Shown: positions 34,106-44,483, numbered from the stretch's first letter. The stretch is DNA of 64,000 nucleotides from Aegilops tauschii subsp. strangulata (GCF_002575655.3 NC_053039.3:235950622-236014621); one strand, 5' to 3'. Program-made: numbers and translations. The notes: generated by a model not told the origin, from the sequence alone.

Positions 34106-35335
34106 AGACGAGGTGCTCGCCGCCGCTGGGCTTCAGGTTGTTGATGAACTAAGCGCCGGCGGTGGCGGTTCCCAAGAGGAGCAGCTTCTTCGGGCCATGA
34201 GCGTCAACTTCCAGAAGCTCCAGGCGCTCCACCGTGCCCGCCTGGACAAGGAAAAATCCAGGATGGCGGCGGCGGACAAGGCGGAGGCGGATCTTAAGGA
34301 GCGTGTCACCGAGACGCGGGCCTGGTTCCGCGAGGCCCACGAAGAACTGAGGGTTGCCCAAGGTTTGCTGGCTGAGCGCAAACATGAGCTCATCCTAAAG
34401 CAGGCTGACGTCGAGAAGGCCTAGGAAGCGGCGAAGGAGCAGGCCTCCAAGGACGAGGCCGCTCGGCATCAGCACCAGGCTTTGCTGAACTCCCAGGAGG
34501 AGAAGCTTGCCGCTCGTGAGGAGGCGCTTGCTGCCACACTCCGCGGCAAGGATGAGGAGGTCGAGAAGCTCGTCGCGTGGCGGACCCAGGAGCTGGAGCA
34601 GAGGCACAAGGAGCACTCAGTGCTCAGGCCCTGGTCCATGCCGACAAGGTAAAGGAGCTGGAGCTGGAGCGGGAGGAGCTGAAGAAGGTGGCCTCGGAGC
34701 TGACAAAGGAGAGGGACACGGCCAACCATTCTTTAGCAGATGCCCAGGCCACAGTCTCCAACAAGGCGAAGCTGCTCTCCGAGGCCAACGACTCTATCAA
34801 CGATCTGATGTTGAAGCTGTATGGCTTGGAGGGGAAGCTTTCGGAGGCTGGGGCTCGTGAGGAGACCTTGAAAAAGGTCCTGGAGGACGAGAGGTAGCTG
34901 CGGAGGAATGATGCCGCCGAACATGAGGAGTACGTGAAGGGCATAAACCGTTGGATCAGCCGCCTCGTCGACGTCGCCGGCAGGATCACCACGAAGCTGG
35001 CCGCCATGGGGATGCCGAATGTCAGGTACACCGAGGAGCCGAACGTGAGTCCCAATGCCAAGCTGACTCTGTTCTTCCAGGGCATTCTTGGAGCCCTGGA
35101 GCAGCTCCATTCCAACCGAGCGGCCTCTCTGGCCAACGAGGCCCGGAAGCTCTATCGGGGCGCCCTGACCAAGGTCCTCACCAAGGTGGCGTACTGGAAC
35201 CCCAACGTCGACTTTGCCGCCACGCTGGAGAGCTTGCCGGAGGATGTGGACCTCGCGGCGCTCGAGGAGCGTATCGAGCCCATCATCAGCTGTGTCGACG
35301 GAGTCCAGAGGGTGGAGGGCCAGCGTCGGGACTAG
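34098..35335 (+). pseudogene. Antisense gene, coiled-coil-like region and C-terminal end
   Basis: The frame after the G-run slip reads FEDEVLAAAGLQVVDELSAGGGGSQEEQLLRAMSVNFQKLQ and then a long Ala/Glu/Lys/Leu-rich stretch with heptad character (RLDKEKSRMAAADKAEADLKERV, LLAERKHELILKQADVEKA, then DKVKELELEREELKKVASELTKERDTANHSL). Stops at 34421-34423 and 34895-34897 are both TAG. A frameshift lies near 34620. The last 130 codons (EYVKGINRWISRLVDVAGRITTKLAAMGMPNVRY...LESLPEDVDLAALEERIEPIISCVDGVQ) look like a compact helical domain and end at 35335. A 'tgtaatat' about 80 bp downstream could serve polyadenylation. Confidence 0.72.
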
Positions 35336-36012
35336 GCGCCCCGTTTCTCATCGCCGCTGCGGGTTCACAACCAAGACGATTTTATCTTAAGTTAGAACCG
35401 CGGCAACAATTGATGTAATATAACTCTGCAGTACTTTTTAAAACGATGCATGCTATTTTCCTGTTGATCTTTCTTGGTACGTACGCCCTACTCTTAGTTG
35501 GACAAGCTTGCCGACGCGTAAACCCAAACCGCGGCGCTTTGAGGACGGATCCTTAGCGGCCTGCCGTGTGTGCTTGCTGCTGGGCAAACTACCTTACCGC
35601 TCTCAGCGCGGCCGCTTGAACTGTTGAGCGGACTTGAAACAGGACAAGGGCGTTGCCAATAGCGGATAGGCTACCCTGCCGATCTCAACGTGGCCGCTCG
35701 AACCATTGAGCGGACTCGATACAGAACAAGGGCGTTGCCAATAGTGGGAGGGTCCCATCGTGTGCAGGTTTTCCATACAAAGAACGAGACCTTTCGAGGA
35801 AAATACCTTCATGAAAGAAAAGGAAATTACTCGAAGTTTTGCGCGACTTAGCTTTTTGCGGCCACGCAGATGATCGTTGCAGCCGTGGACGGCACCAGAG
35901 TGCGGCTGATTGATGCCGCCTTTTCTTCTTAGGCCAGCGCAACGAGGGAGTCGATAGGTTGGCTCCAAAACCGGATTCTCACAGCTTGCGCCCCTACCTG
36001 GCGCGCCAAAGA
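35336..36012 (-). other. Leader of element H with primer-binding site and an 82-bp duplication
   Basis: Between the antisense gene and the right LTR. On the element strand TGGCGCGCCAGGTAGGGG (35991-36008) is complementary to the 3' end of a plant tRNA-Arg (ending CCCCTACCTGGCGCGCCA, by recall), four bases from the LTR. A tandem duplication of 82 bp (35591-35672 and 35673-35754) is diverged, sharing the 'gagcggact' and 'acaagggcgttgccaata' blocks. Minus-strand ORFs of 203 and 85 codons cover this leader but have no recognised domain. Confidence 0.75.
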
Positions 36013-37148
36013 TGTCGATGGAAACGACACCTATGGGATCATGGGGAATCCCTTCTATGGTCAGCGGGCGCGGGGCTGTGGAAAGAGCGGGTTTAAGAGA
36101 CCAACACAGGAAATTTATCCAGGTTCGGGCCGCAAGTGATGTGTAATACCCTACTCCTGTTGGCTGGTGTTTATCTGGTATTCTTGGACTAGCTACAAAG
36201 CGTGTAGGATCCAAAAAGTCCGAATCCCCTCCCAGTATGCCGCGGGCCTCCTTTTATAGTCAAAGGGGCTACCACAGTGGCACACAGGAGGTGGAAAGTT
36301 GTACAGTAGTCGAGTTTATCCCTGGGATCACAGGACAAAACGCATTAAATGCGCTACTTAGGTGTCCTCTTGCTTTATCGGGGACGGCAGCGAGGCCCGT
36401 CCCATCCGTTGCCGCTTCGCCACGCGTCCAGGCCAATGAGGCATGTAGCGCCATGTAGGCTAGCAGGCTGCTGAGCTACTGTGGGGGCCGAGTCTTCACG
36501 AAGATCTGCATGCCACCACGTAGGTGCTTGACTAGTTGGCTTAGGAGCCACGTACTGCCACGTGGGTACCTGCTTAGTTGGTGGGTCGGCGACGGGGCGA
36601 CAAGGCCTTGCCGCGGTCTTGCTGATATTCCCGGCAAGGGTCTTGCCGAGGCCTTGTGGGTGCCCTCGACAAGGGTCTTGTCGGGGGCCTCGTGGGTATC
36701 TTCGGCAGGAGCCTTGCCGGGGCCTCGTGGGCATCCTCGGCAAGGAGCCCCGCTGCCGTCTTGTCCTCTGGTTCCTACCTAGGCCTCGCAGGCCTTTTGT
36801 CTTCACAAAGATCTGCATGCCACCATGGAGGCGCCTCCCGAGCCTTGGTTCCAATGTGGTTGATGGCGTCAGAACTCTTAGACTCAAAGGTGGCAGCCTC
36901 GTTGGTGTTGGGTAAGTTGCCCCGGCAAGGCTCTTGCCGGGGCTGTGAAGGCCGCCCCGGCAAGGGCCTTGCCGGGGGAGTTTCACCTCACCCCTCTGCC
37001 CTTCATGCTTCTGGTCTTGAGCATGGCTGTGGTGGTCTTGTGTCTTGGCTCCTTCTGCCCCGCCGAGCATGGCCATGGGCGTGGGGCTGCGACTGCCCGC
37101 GCACAAGTAAAGGGGTGCAAAAAGGACCCCTACTTTTGTACACCGATA
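36013..37148 (-). repeat. 5' LTR of element H (right)
   Basis: 1,136 bp, nearly identical to 21292-22425, starting TGTCGATGG and ending CACCGATA (terminal changes from TGTCGGTGG and CACCGACA). It has a short extra tract near 36171 (ttatctggta) and a deletion near 36415. It holds the same CGGCAAG/CTTGCCG hairpins. The 260-codon minus ORF at 36375-37157 is LTR sequence. Confidence 0.92.
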
Positions 37149-37153
37149 GAGAT

Positions 37154-38557
37154 TCAAGGATTGATGTTCTTCACAACCTCTTCAACTGCTTCAAGAGAAA
37201 CGACAATGAGAATGTTCAGCTCACATTTGATCGCCTCAGTGATATCACAAATGAGCTTCACGCACTCGGTACCACTGTGATCACCAAGCACGAAATCGTC
37301 AAGAAGCTCCTGAGATCACTTGACAGCTCATTCGACACCCTGGCCCTGATGATACAAGAACGTCTTGACTTCAAAGATCTCGATCCATCTGACATACTTG
37401 AGAGGCTCAACACACATGAGTTCCAATTATCTGAGAAGAGAGACATCTATGGCCCCAACTATGGCCGAACCCGGGCTTTGAAGGCAAAGGTTGTGTCCTC
37501 ATCTAAAGAAGAATCTGACCGCAGTTCTGGGGATCCTGAAGACATTGGAAAGGAGCTAGCTATGCTCGTGAAGAGGTTCCAGAAGTTCTCCAATAAGAAA
37601 GGGTTCAGAAAGTCTTCAAGATCCAGCTCAAGAAATGATGAAGCTCCCACTCGTGACCACAAGAAGAGAACATGACACAAATGCAAAAAAAAACCTGGTC
37701 ACTACATCTCTGAGTGTCCTTAATGGGACAATGAGACCAAGAAGAAGAAGAAGAGCAAGGAATATGATTCTAATGACAAGAAGAAGAAGAAATCCTCAAA
37801 GTCTTCTTCAAAGTCTTCATCTCACAAGAAGAGATCATCCAGCAAGGCTCGTGTGTTTGTTGGCAAGGAGATGGATTCAGAGGAGGAGACTGCTTCTGAG
37901 GAGGCGGAGGTGGAGTCTGAGGAGGATTCCGATTCAGGCGTGGCAAGCCGGGCTCTAGCTTCGCCTTACGTCGCCAAGTCCATCTTCAACACCGAAGACA
38001 ATGGCCTCGTCGTCGACGCTGATGCTGATGATGAGGATGACTCTGCTCCTACCTACTGCTTCATGGCACGTGGTGCCAAGGTAAACTCACGCGATGCTTA
38101 CTTTCAAACATCCAGTGAAGATGACTCTGAATGTGAATCTAAACCTAGCTACAAAACACTTGGTAAAATTGCAACTGAACAACAAACTGTTATGGAACAT
38201 ATTCAAAAGTTGCTAGACAAAAGCGATGACCTGTTGGACGCGGAAATGACTCGAACTCAGTCCTTAATTGAAGATATTAAAAATCTTCACGTTAAGTACG
38301 AGGAACTTGAAAGTCGTCATGAAACACTCTCAGCTACTCATGAGAAGCTTTCCTATGATTATCTTCAAAGGAAGCATGAACTTGAGAACCTGAGAGCGTC
38401 TCATGAAGATCTTCAAAAGGAGAACGAGTCACTTCATGCTCAACAGATCAGTTCCGCTCAGGAAGACTTTGTGCTACCATGTTTAAAATGTCTTGAGCGT
38501 GATAATGCTGTCTCTGTTGTTGAATGTTCTACTGCTGATACCGTTGCAAACTGCTGA
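37154..38557 (+). pseudogene. Element G Gag, main part
   Basis: Continues Gag after element H: SRIDVLHNLFNCFKRNDNENVQLTFDRLSDITNELHALG (capsid region), then a knuckle region where a TGA (37672) replaces the first cysteine and one lysine codon is added (HKCKKKPGHYISEC), and a TAA stop before WDNETKKKKKSKEY. A lysine- and serine-rich stretch, an acidic one (EEETASEEAEVESEEDSDSG) and a coiled-coil-like region (YEELESRHETLSATHEKLSYDYLQRKHELENLRASHEDLQKENESL) follow. A frameshift near 38520-38560 ends the frame. This is the large Gag typical of SIRE/Maximus elements. Confidence 0.85.
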
Positions 38558-39778
38558 TGTGGTAACTAACCCCTCTTCTGAGGATACTACTACTATTGCT
38601 CATGAGAATGCTGGGTTGAAGACATTGCTTGAAACAGGGATGTACAAAAGCCTCAAAGGGCATCAGACACTATGTGATGTCCTGAAGAAACAGATTCTGA
38701 ACCGAAACCCTAGGAAAGAGGGTATTGGGTTCGAGAGGAAAATGAATGTTGATGGTTCATACTGGAAGCCTGAGCAGTACCCCAAAACCACATGGGTTGC
38801 TGCAAAGGGACCTTCAGTGGATCCATCTACCTTATCTGGCTTCACTTGTGCTAACCCGATTATCATTGATGAACCCTTTGATCCAAACTATAAACTATTT
38901 AAGAATTAGAATGGTGAAGTGTTTGCCAGGTATATTGGTACTAACTGCAGGAATGGACCACCTTTGAAGAAGATCTGGGTGCCCAAAAGTTGTCTTGAGA
39001 AGCTTCCTGTGAATGTCATCATGACACCACCTGGGAAGAAGACAAACCCCAGACCAAAGGCTTCATATGGTCCAAAGGCTTCATATAGACAGAGGACCCA
39101 CCAGGGTCACCCTAACGCCAATGTTTTGTAGGGAAATCATACTCAGACTTATGAATATGAGTGTGTTTCATCAAACCTCTACGTTCATAACACCAAGAAC
39201 TTTTCTGCTTATTCTTATGAGTACTATTCACCTCCTGCAAGGCTATTTGCTAGGGCTCCAAAGCCAAAGTTCTCAGATGCTGCACTTAGACTCATTGCTT
39301 CTAAGCCACCCCAGAAGATGTGGGTGGTTAAGAAAAATTAACTCTCTTTTGCAGGGAAAGGTCTCCAGCCGGAAATCAAAGGCTTCTGATGCTTATGCTG
39401 GGGACCTAAAACATCTTGTGGGACGCAAGATAAAATGCCAAAATGGTCTTACTATGTATTTCGTCCCAGGATTTCTTGACAAACATCCTATCTACCCTAA
39501 CAAGGATCTGAACTTTGATAATATGATTGTTCGTCAAATGTTTATGCTTCACATTTCCCTTGGTGAAGCCTATCCCCCAAACTGCACTGTAGGGTACGAC
39601 ACCAAAGGCTTCTGAGTGGATTATGGATAGTGGATGCACTAACCACATGACTGGTGATCGAAGTCTTCTTATGGATTAAACTCTACGTCCGTCTGACAAA
39701 AGTCACATCACATTTGCTGACACTGGTAAAAGCAAGGTATTCGGCCTAGTTAGAGTTGCAATCTCAAAGGATCAGCAC
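38558..39778 (+). pseudogene. Element G Gag-Pol linker and protease, frame-broken
   Basis: Read in shifted frames: DVVTNPSSEDTTTIAHENAGLKTLLETGMYKSLKGHQTLCDVLKKQ, YWKPEQYPKTTWVAAKG, then *NGEVFARYIGTNCRNGPPLKKIWVPKSCLEKL. TAG stops replace glutamine at 38908 and near 39129. From about 39616 the protease motif WIMDSGCTNHMTGDRSLL is readable (catalytic D in MDSG, the usual Copia style), followed by a TAA in LLMD*TLRPSDK. Several frameshifts (38520-38560, 39340-39400, 39600) prevent continuous reading. Confidence 0.8.
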
Positions 39779-40930
39779 ATGGATAAAGTGATGCTTGTTG
39801 AATCCCTTGGTTTCAACTTAATGTCTGTCTCAATGCTTTGTGATCTAAACATGATTGTGATATTTGGAAAATATCGTTGCCTGGTGCTTATGGAATCTGA
39901 CAAATCTCTAGTCTTCGAAGGATACCGAAAAGACGATCTGTATATGGTGGATTTCTCCGCGGGACCACAGCTGGTCGTATGTCTTCTAGCAAAAGCATCA
40001 GAGTGCTGGCTCTGGCATCGGAGGCTAGGGCATGCGGGCATGAGGAACTTATACACTCTCGCGAAGAAGAAGCATGTCATAGGCATCGAGGGCGTCAAGT
40101 TCAAGAAGGATCATCTATGTGGTGCCTGCGAAGCCGGAAAGATGACTAGGGCCAAGCATCCCTCAAAGACAATCATGACGACGACGCGTCCCTTCGAGCT
40201 GCTTCACATGGACTTATTTGGCCCTACTCACTACTCTACCCTTACTACCACTGCATGCCTCTATGGTTTCGTCATTGTTGATGATTACTCAAGATATACA
40301 TGGGTGCATATAATTCTCTACAAGACTGAAGTGCAGGATGTCTTCAGACGATTCGCCAATCGTGCCATGACCAACTATGGCATCAAGATCAAGCACATCA
40401 GAAGTGACAACGGCACTGAATTCAAGAACACCGGCCTCGACACTTATGTTGATACATTGAGCATCACACATGAGTTCTCGGCTCCATACACACCTCAGCA
40501 GAATGGCATTATGGAGCGCAAGAATAGAACCCTCGTTGAGATGGCACGAACGATGCTTGATGAGTACAAGACTCCAAGGAAATTCTGGCCTGAATCCATT
40601 GATACTGCATGCCACGTCATCAACCGTGTTTATCTTCACAAGTTCCTAAAGAAGACATCATATGAGCTCCTGACTGGTAAGAAGCCAAACGTTAGCTATT
40701 TCAGAGTATTTGGTGCTTGGTGCTGGATCAAGGATCCACATCACACTTCAAAATTTTCACCCAAAGCACATGAAGGTTTTATGCTTGGCTACGGAAAGGA
40801 TTCGCACTCCTATAGAGTCTTCAACCTCTTTCACTACAAAGTGGTTGAAACTATGGATGTGTGGTTCGATGAGACGTGTCGTTCGATGAGACTAACGGCT
40901 CGCAAAGAGAGCACCTGCCAAATGTGCTAG
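39779..40930 (+). pseudogene. Element G GAG-pre-integrase and integrase
   Basis: A 383-codon open stretch. The zinc-binding region reads WLWHRRLGHAGMRNLYTLAKKKHVIG...LCGACEAGKMTRAKH. The integrase core has its catalytic residues in LLHMDLFGPTHYS, IRSDNGTEFKN and PQQNGIMERKNRTLVEMARTM. The downstream YELLTGKKPNVSYFRVFGAWCW is usual for Copia. The frame ends at 40928-40930 after DVWFDETCRSMRLTA, where relatives continue into the spacer before RT, so a frameshift or stop lies there. Confidence 0.9.
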
Positions 40931-41505
40931 ATGAAGCTACACCAAGTGAATCTATCAAGCTTATGGGTACTGGAGAAACCATACCTTCAGAGGCATAGGA
41001 TGAAGAGGAAATCATCATTTCTGCACCAAATCAGCATGAAGACACTGCTCAGCCTGAAGCCAATGCTGAAGATGAAGACAATGATCAGCAAGGGCAAAAT
41101 CTTCGTCCAGTTCATCCTCGTGTTGCAAATGAAGTACAGATTGAGAAGATAATTGATAGCATCAATGCACCTGGTCCACTCACTAGTTCAAGAGCAACAC
41201 AGCTAGCAAAATTTTGTGGGCACTTTGCATTTGTCTCTGTATCTGAACCCAAGAAAGTTGATGAAGCCTTCATGGAACCTGAATGGATTCAAGCTATGCA
41301 AGAAGAGCTTCAACAGTTTGAGCTGAACAATGTATGGGAGCTTGTAAAGCATCCAGATCCTCGCAAACACAATATCATCGGCACCAAATGGATCTATCGC
41401 AACAAATAAGATGAACATGGTCAAGTTGTCAGAAACAAGGCTCGTCTCGTTGCTCAAGGTTACACACAAGTTGAAGGGATTGACTTCGATAAAACATTTG
41501 CTCCT
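40931..41505 (+). pseudogene. Element G spacer and start of RT, frame-broken
   Basis: Fragments of the polyprotein are readable: VHPRVANEVQIEKIIDSINAPGPLTSSRATQLAKF, then DEAFMEPEWIQAMQEELQQFELNNVWELVKHPDPRKHNIIGTKWIYRNK. A TAA follows where relatives have glutamine ([29 protein letters not shown]). The minus-strand 88-codon ORF here is a shadow. Confidence 0.78.
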
Positions 41506-42231
41506 GTGGCTAGTCTTGAAGCCATCCGCATACTGCTAGCCTATGCCAATCACAACAACATTCTTCTGTACCAAACGGATGTAAAGAGTGCTTTCCTCAA
41601 CGGAAAAATTGAAGAAGAAGTGTATGTTGCACAACCACCTGGCTTTGAAGACCCAAAACGTCATGACATGGTATACAAGCTCAACAAGGCACTGTATGGC
41701 CTCAAACAAGCCCCTCGCGCTTGGTATGACACACTCAAAGACTTCCTGAAGCGCAAAGGCTTCAAACCTGGTTCCCTAGATCCCACTCTCTTCACGAAGA
41801 CATATGATGGTGAACTATTTGTATGCTAAATCTATGTGGATGACATTATCTTTGGCTGCACTTACAAGAGATGGAGTGATGAGTTTGGGCATATGATGCA
41901 AGAGCAATATCAGATGTCCATGACGGGGGAGCTGAAATTCTTCCTTGGTATTCAAAGCTGTCAGCAGAGTAACGACATCTTCATATCACAAGAAAAATAC
42001 CTCAAAGATTGCCTGAAGAAGTTTGGAATGCAAGACGGTAAAGGGTACACGACGCCAAAGCCAACCAAAGGCCAATTGGGCCCCGACGACAATGGTAAAG
42101 AGTTCGATCAAAAGGTATACTGCTCCATTATTGGTTCTTTACTCTATTTATGTGCATCTAGGCCTGATATAATGCTTAACATTTGCATGGTGCCCGATTT
42201 CAAGCGGCACCAAAGGAATCGCATCACTTAG
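41506..42231 (+). pseudogene. Element G reverse transcriptase
   Basis: RT core: [59 protein letters not shown] and the catalytic IYVDDIIFG at about 41830-41860. A TAA at 41827-41829 sits directly before IYVDD, at a codon that relatives read as glutamine. It continues TGELKFFLGIQSCQQSNDIFISQEKYLKDCLKKFGM and SIIGSLLYLCASRPDIM, then loses frame at about 42200. RT would convert element RNA to DNA in the cytoplasmic particle. Confidence 0.9.
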
Positions 42232-42755
42232 CTGTGAAGCGAATTCTTCGATATTTGGCTTACACCCCTACTCTAGGATTATGGTATCCAAAGGGCTCAG
42301 AGTTTGATCTAGTTGGATTCTCATATGTTGATTATGTTGGTGACAAGGTTGATCGCAAGTCCACATCAGGCACATGTCACTTTGTTGGACGATCTCTTGT
42401 CTGTTGGTCTTGAAAGAAGCAGAACTGTGTATCACTCTCCACTGCTGAATCCGAATACATTGCTGCTGGATCTTGCTGCGCTCAGCTTCTATGGATGAAG
42501 CAAAATCTCAAGGACTATGGCATTCACCTGAAGCATGTGCCACTCTACTGCGACAATGAAAGTGCCATCAAGATTGCTAACAACTTAGTTCAGCACTCGA
42601 AGACAAAGCACATTCAGATCCGTCATCACTTTCTCACAGATCATGTCATGAAAGAAGATATGATATCATTCACGTCAACACTGAAGAGCAATTGGCAGAT
42701 ATCTTCACAAATCCCTTGGATGAGAAAAGGTTTTGCAAGTTGCGGTGTGAGCTAA
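42232..42755 (+). pseudogene. Element G RNase H
   Basis: Reads LAVKRILRYLAYTPTLGLWYPKGSEFDLVGFSYVDYVG...STSGTCHFVGRSLVCWS, a TGA, then KKQNCVSLSTAESEYIAAGSCCAQLLWMKQNLKDYG and VPLYCDNESAIKIANNLVQHSKTKHIQIRHHF. This is the standard Copia RNase H block; the aspartate of 'YADYAG' reads YVDYVG. The frame ends at 42755. The sequence that follows, to about 42849, looks like normal Maximus-type 3' untranslated sequence before the change of character at 42850. Confidence 0.88.
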
Positions 42756-42903
42756 ATATCTTAGAATCATCAAATGTCATGTGATTGGACACACATCCTA
42801 ACGCTTATGCATGTTGATGACTTAGATGTGCAACACACGAAGTAACGTACACTATGCAGGATGGTCCAAACGCGACACTACGATCAGAGACCTTTCGACG
42901 AAA

Positions 42904-43226
42904 CTATTTGTGATGCCATAATCGCAAATGGTGGTGTAAAAAAACCATCAAAAATGTGCAAAACGTTTGGGATGACAGATGCATCAAACACGGTTCAGAA
43001 TTTAGTTGCGTGTGCGATGCAGGGCATACAGTTCAGCTCAATTAACTGTTTGGGATGAGGAGGCACAAAAGAAACGGGCAGCCAGATGAAGGCGTGTGCG
43101 ATATACAACATATGGTTCATTGGGATGAACTGTGTGTGATTAGGCAACACAATGGAAACGGTTCAACTAAACAAGATGTGTGTGATATGCGGCAAACAGG
43201 TCCGTAATCTGAAATGTGTGCGAAGA
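42904..43226 (+). repeat. Direct array of a decamer, consensus KKTGBGATR
   Basis: Nine directly oriented variants in about 310 bp: near 42906 (atttgtgatg), 42966 (gtttgggatg), 43010 (gtgtgcgatg), 43048 (gtttgggatg), 43093 (gtgtgcgata), 43119 (attgggatga), 43132 (gtgtgtgatt), 43178 (gtgtgtgata) and 43215 (gtgtgcgaag). Spacing is 13-60 bp. This resembles the subterminal binding-site repeats of CACTA transposons and does not occur elsewhere in the window at this density. Confidence 0.7.
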
Positions 43227-43403
43227 CCAATAATAACACAGACGATTGCTGCTAATAAGCCATGTGAATTGCTCTGTCTATAGTAGAATAACATGCATAT
43301 ATATAACTTAAATAAACATCCAATTACATAAGTGACTATACAGATCATTCGCACACACCTCAATAAACAATTGCATGCACTATAAAGTAGGAGAAACGAT
43401 CGT

Positions 43404-44146
43404 CTAGTCATCTACTTCTTGTGACGCTCCCGCCACTGGTATGTGGCTCGATCCCTCGTCTGGGTCAGGAAGAAGACAGTTCCTCATGTCAACGATCTGC
43501 CTGTACATCTCGTAGCTTGTGTATGCGTCCATGGCCGCGTACTTGACATGTTGTTCATCCAGTCTCTTATGCCACACAGTGTGCCAGGCGTTCTTGTCCT
43601 TATTGCTCTCTTGCTTCATCTTCACGTAGTAGGGGTCGCTGATGGCCGAGGCGAGGTCAACCAGGAAGTTCAGTTTGCTTTTGTCGTTGCCCAGACCTTG
43701 TAGTGGTGCTGGATGTTGACAAGATTCGAGCATTTCAAGTCCGAAACCTTGAGCGCTTTTAGATCGTTGGTGGTGTCCACCGTAGCGAAACTGTAGTCGG
43801 AGCTCTTGATAAACCTGGAGAAATGCTCGCAAGGCCTTGTGGCAAGGTGGAAGTGGTAGACGAGGATGTCATGTCACACGCACAACTGGGCGACGACAAC
43901 CTTCTGATCGTGCCCGGCACGACCGATGGTGTACTCGAGGTCGAAGCCGACCACTCGGTACTTGTCCTCGGCAAGGAACTGCTCCATAGTTGGGATGGAG
44001 CTCTCCACCAAGACCGGATCGTTCGTGTACACCACCGAGAGGGCCTTCCCCCTCACGTGGGTGTCCACTACGTTATGCGTGGTGAACTGCCCGCCGTTAT
44101 CGTCGTCGGCCGCTGGGAGCGCCATTGGAGCCACGGGGAGCGCCAT
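43404..44146 (-). pseudogene. 3'-5' exonuclease of the plant WRN-exonuclease-like family, broken
   Basis: Start ATG at 44144-44146 (MALPVAPMALPAADDDNGGQFTTHNVVDTH). The first 90 codons reach VVGFDLEYT (exonuclease motif I, catalytic D and E) and KVVVAQLCV. A TGA at 43874-43876 follows, where an arginine codon CGA is expected. The same frame continues HDILVYHFHLATRPCEHFSRFIKSSDYSFATVDTTNDLKAL (motif II area). Near 43695 a one-base frameshift moves to the frame of NDKSKLNFLVDLASAISDPYY and then motif III, DEQHVKYAAMDAYTSYEMYRQIV. The combined length, about 245 residues, fits a small plant WRN-like DnaQ-fold exonuclease, an enzyme that removes nucleotides from 3' ends. Intronless, GC-rich, and unlike the AT-rich retrotransposons around it. 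Neither half alone could be active. Confidence 0.82.
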
Positions 44147-44483
44147 TGGAACTGCTGGATGTCCTCTCTGTATGTGTCCTCGTGGGTGTGCTTATTGTGT
44201 CGTGTGAGACGAGAGATGAAGGTAAATGGCGTGATCGTGCACCGGCCCAAAACACTGGCAGCGCGCGTGGAGGGACGAGGGCAGAGCACCCGGAGGGACG
44301 CGAGAGCAGAGCGCGCGCGGCGGGACGCGAGCAGAGCGCGCCGCGGCCTCCTGAACCGCAAGCAACCATACGCATGGAGCAGTTGAACACGCAGGAATGG
44401 TCGCCTACAAGCCGGCCGACAGTTGCGTCGCTGCGTAGAGAGCGGCCTTGTGGTACCACCTCCGTCTAGTCTATAGTCTCCTT

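Larger units (their letters stand above)
22814..35335 (+). pseudogene. Spliced gene antisense to element H, overall span
   Basis: Starting at ATG 22814 (MAPKTSKGKGAAKDAGEKEAPE) a plus-strand gene can be followed to the stop at 35333-35335, skipping element C and the solo LTR. Three short introns with GT...AG ends fit the frame exactly: 33196-33271, 33409-33484 and 33692-33779. The parts are an N-terminal globular region resembling the plant 'putative gypsy type transposon' domain (Pfam PF04195 as I recall it), a charged low-complexity middle, and a long coiled-coil-like region with a compact C-terminal end. It is broken by four TAG stops (22904, 23365, 34421, 34895) and three frameshifts (near 23075, 34090 and 34620). 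Additional antisense ORFs are known in the Tat/Retand lineage; their role is not established. Confidence 0.8.
21292..37148 (-). mobile_element. Element H: non-autonomous Tat-type Gypsy element carrying an antisense gene
   Basis: LTRs 21292-22425 and 36013-37148 and a perfect GAGAT target duplication (21287-21291, 37149-37153). Orientation is minus. A primer site TGGCGCGCCAGGTAGGGG on the minus strand lies four bases from the right LTR. The LTR is also the reverse of the 5' LTR of element E, whose gag-pol runs on plus. No gag, protease, RT or integrase was found between the LTRs. After removing element C and the solo LTR the interior is about 4.9 kb, nearly all taken by a plus-strand multi-exon gene. 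Enzymes from relatives such as E would be needed for movement. Confidence 0.85.
19562..42849 (+). mobile_element. Element G: Maximus/SIRE-type Copia retrotransposon, right end not in window
   Basis: Plus-strand Copia with 5' LTR 19562-20895, primer site at 20898, gag, protease, integrase, RT and RNase H ending near 42755. Gag has a YWKNNMRMHL lead, a long lysine/serine-rich and acidic spacer and a coiled-coil-like region (37860-38460), which is typical of the large SIRE/Maximus lineage. Element H sits in gag. No 3' LTR appears after RNase H. Instead the sequence changes character at about 42850, where I propose a CACTA-type insertion, so the remainder of G would lie off-window. Many glutamine codons have become stops. 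Confidence 0.88.

Noticed and set aside
21292..37148. Calling element H plus-oriented because its gene is on plus
   Set aside because: The tRNA-type primer site lies on the minus strand next to the right LTR and the LTR matches element E only in reverse.
36375..37157. 260-codon minus-strand ORF and the 212-codon one at 21626-22264
   Set aside because: Both lie inside the H LTRs and repeat between the two copies; open frames are caused by CGGCAAG/CTTGCCG palindromes.
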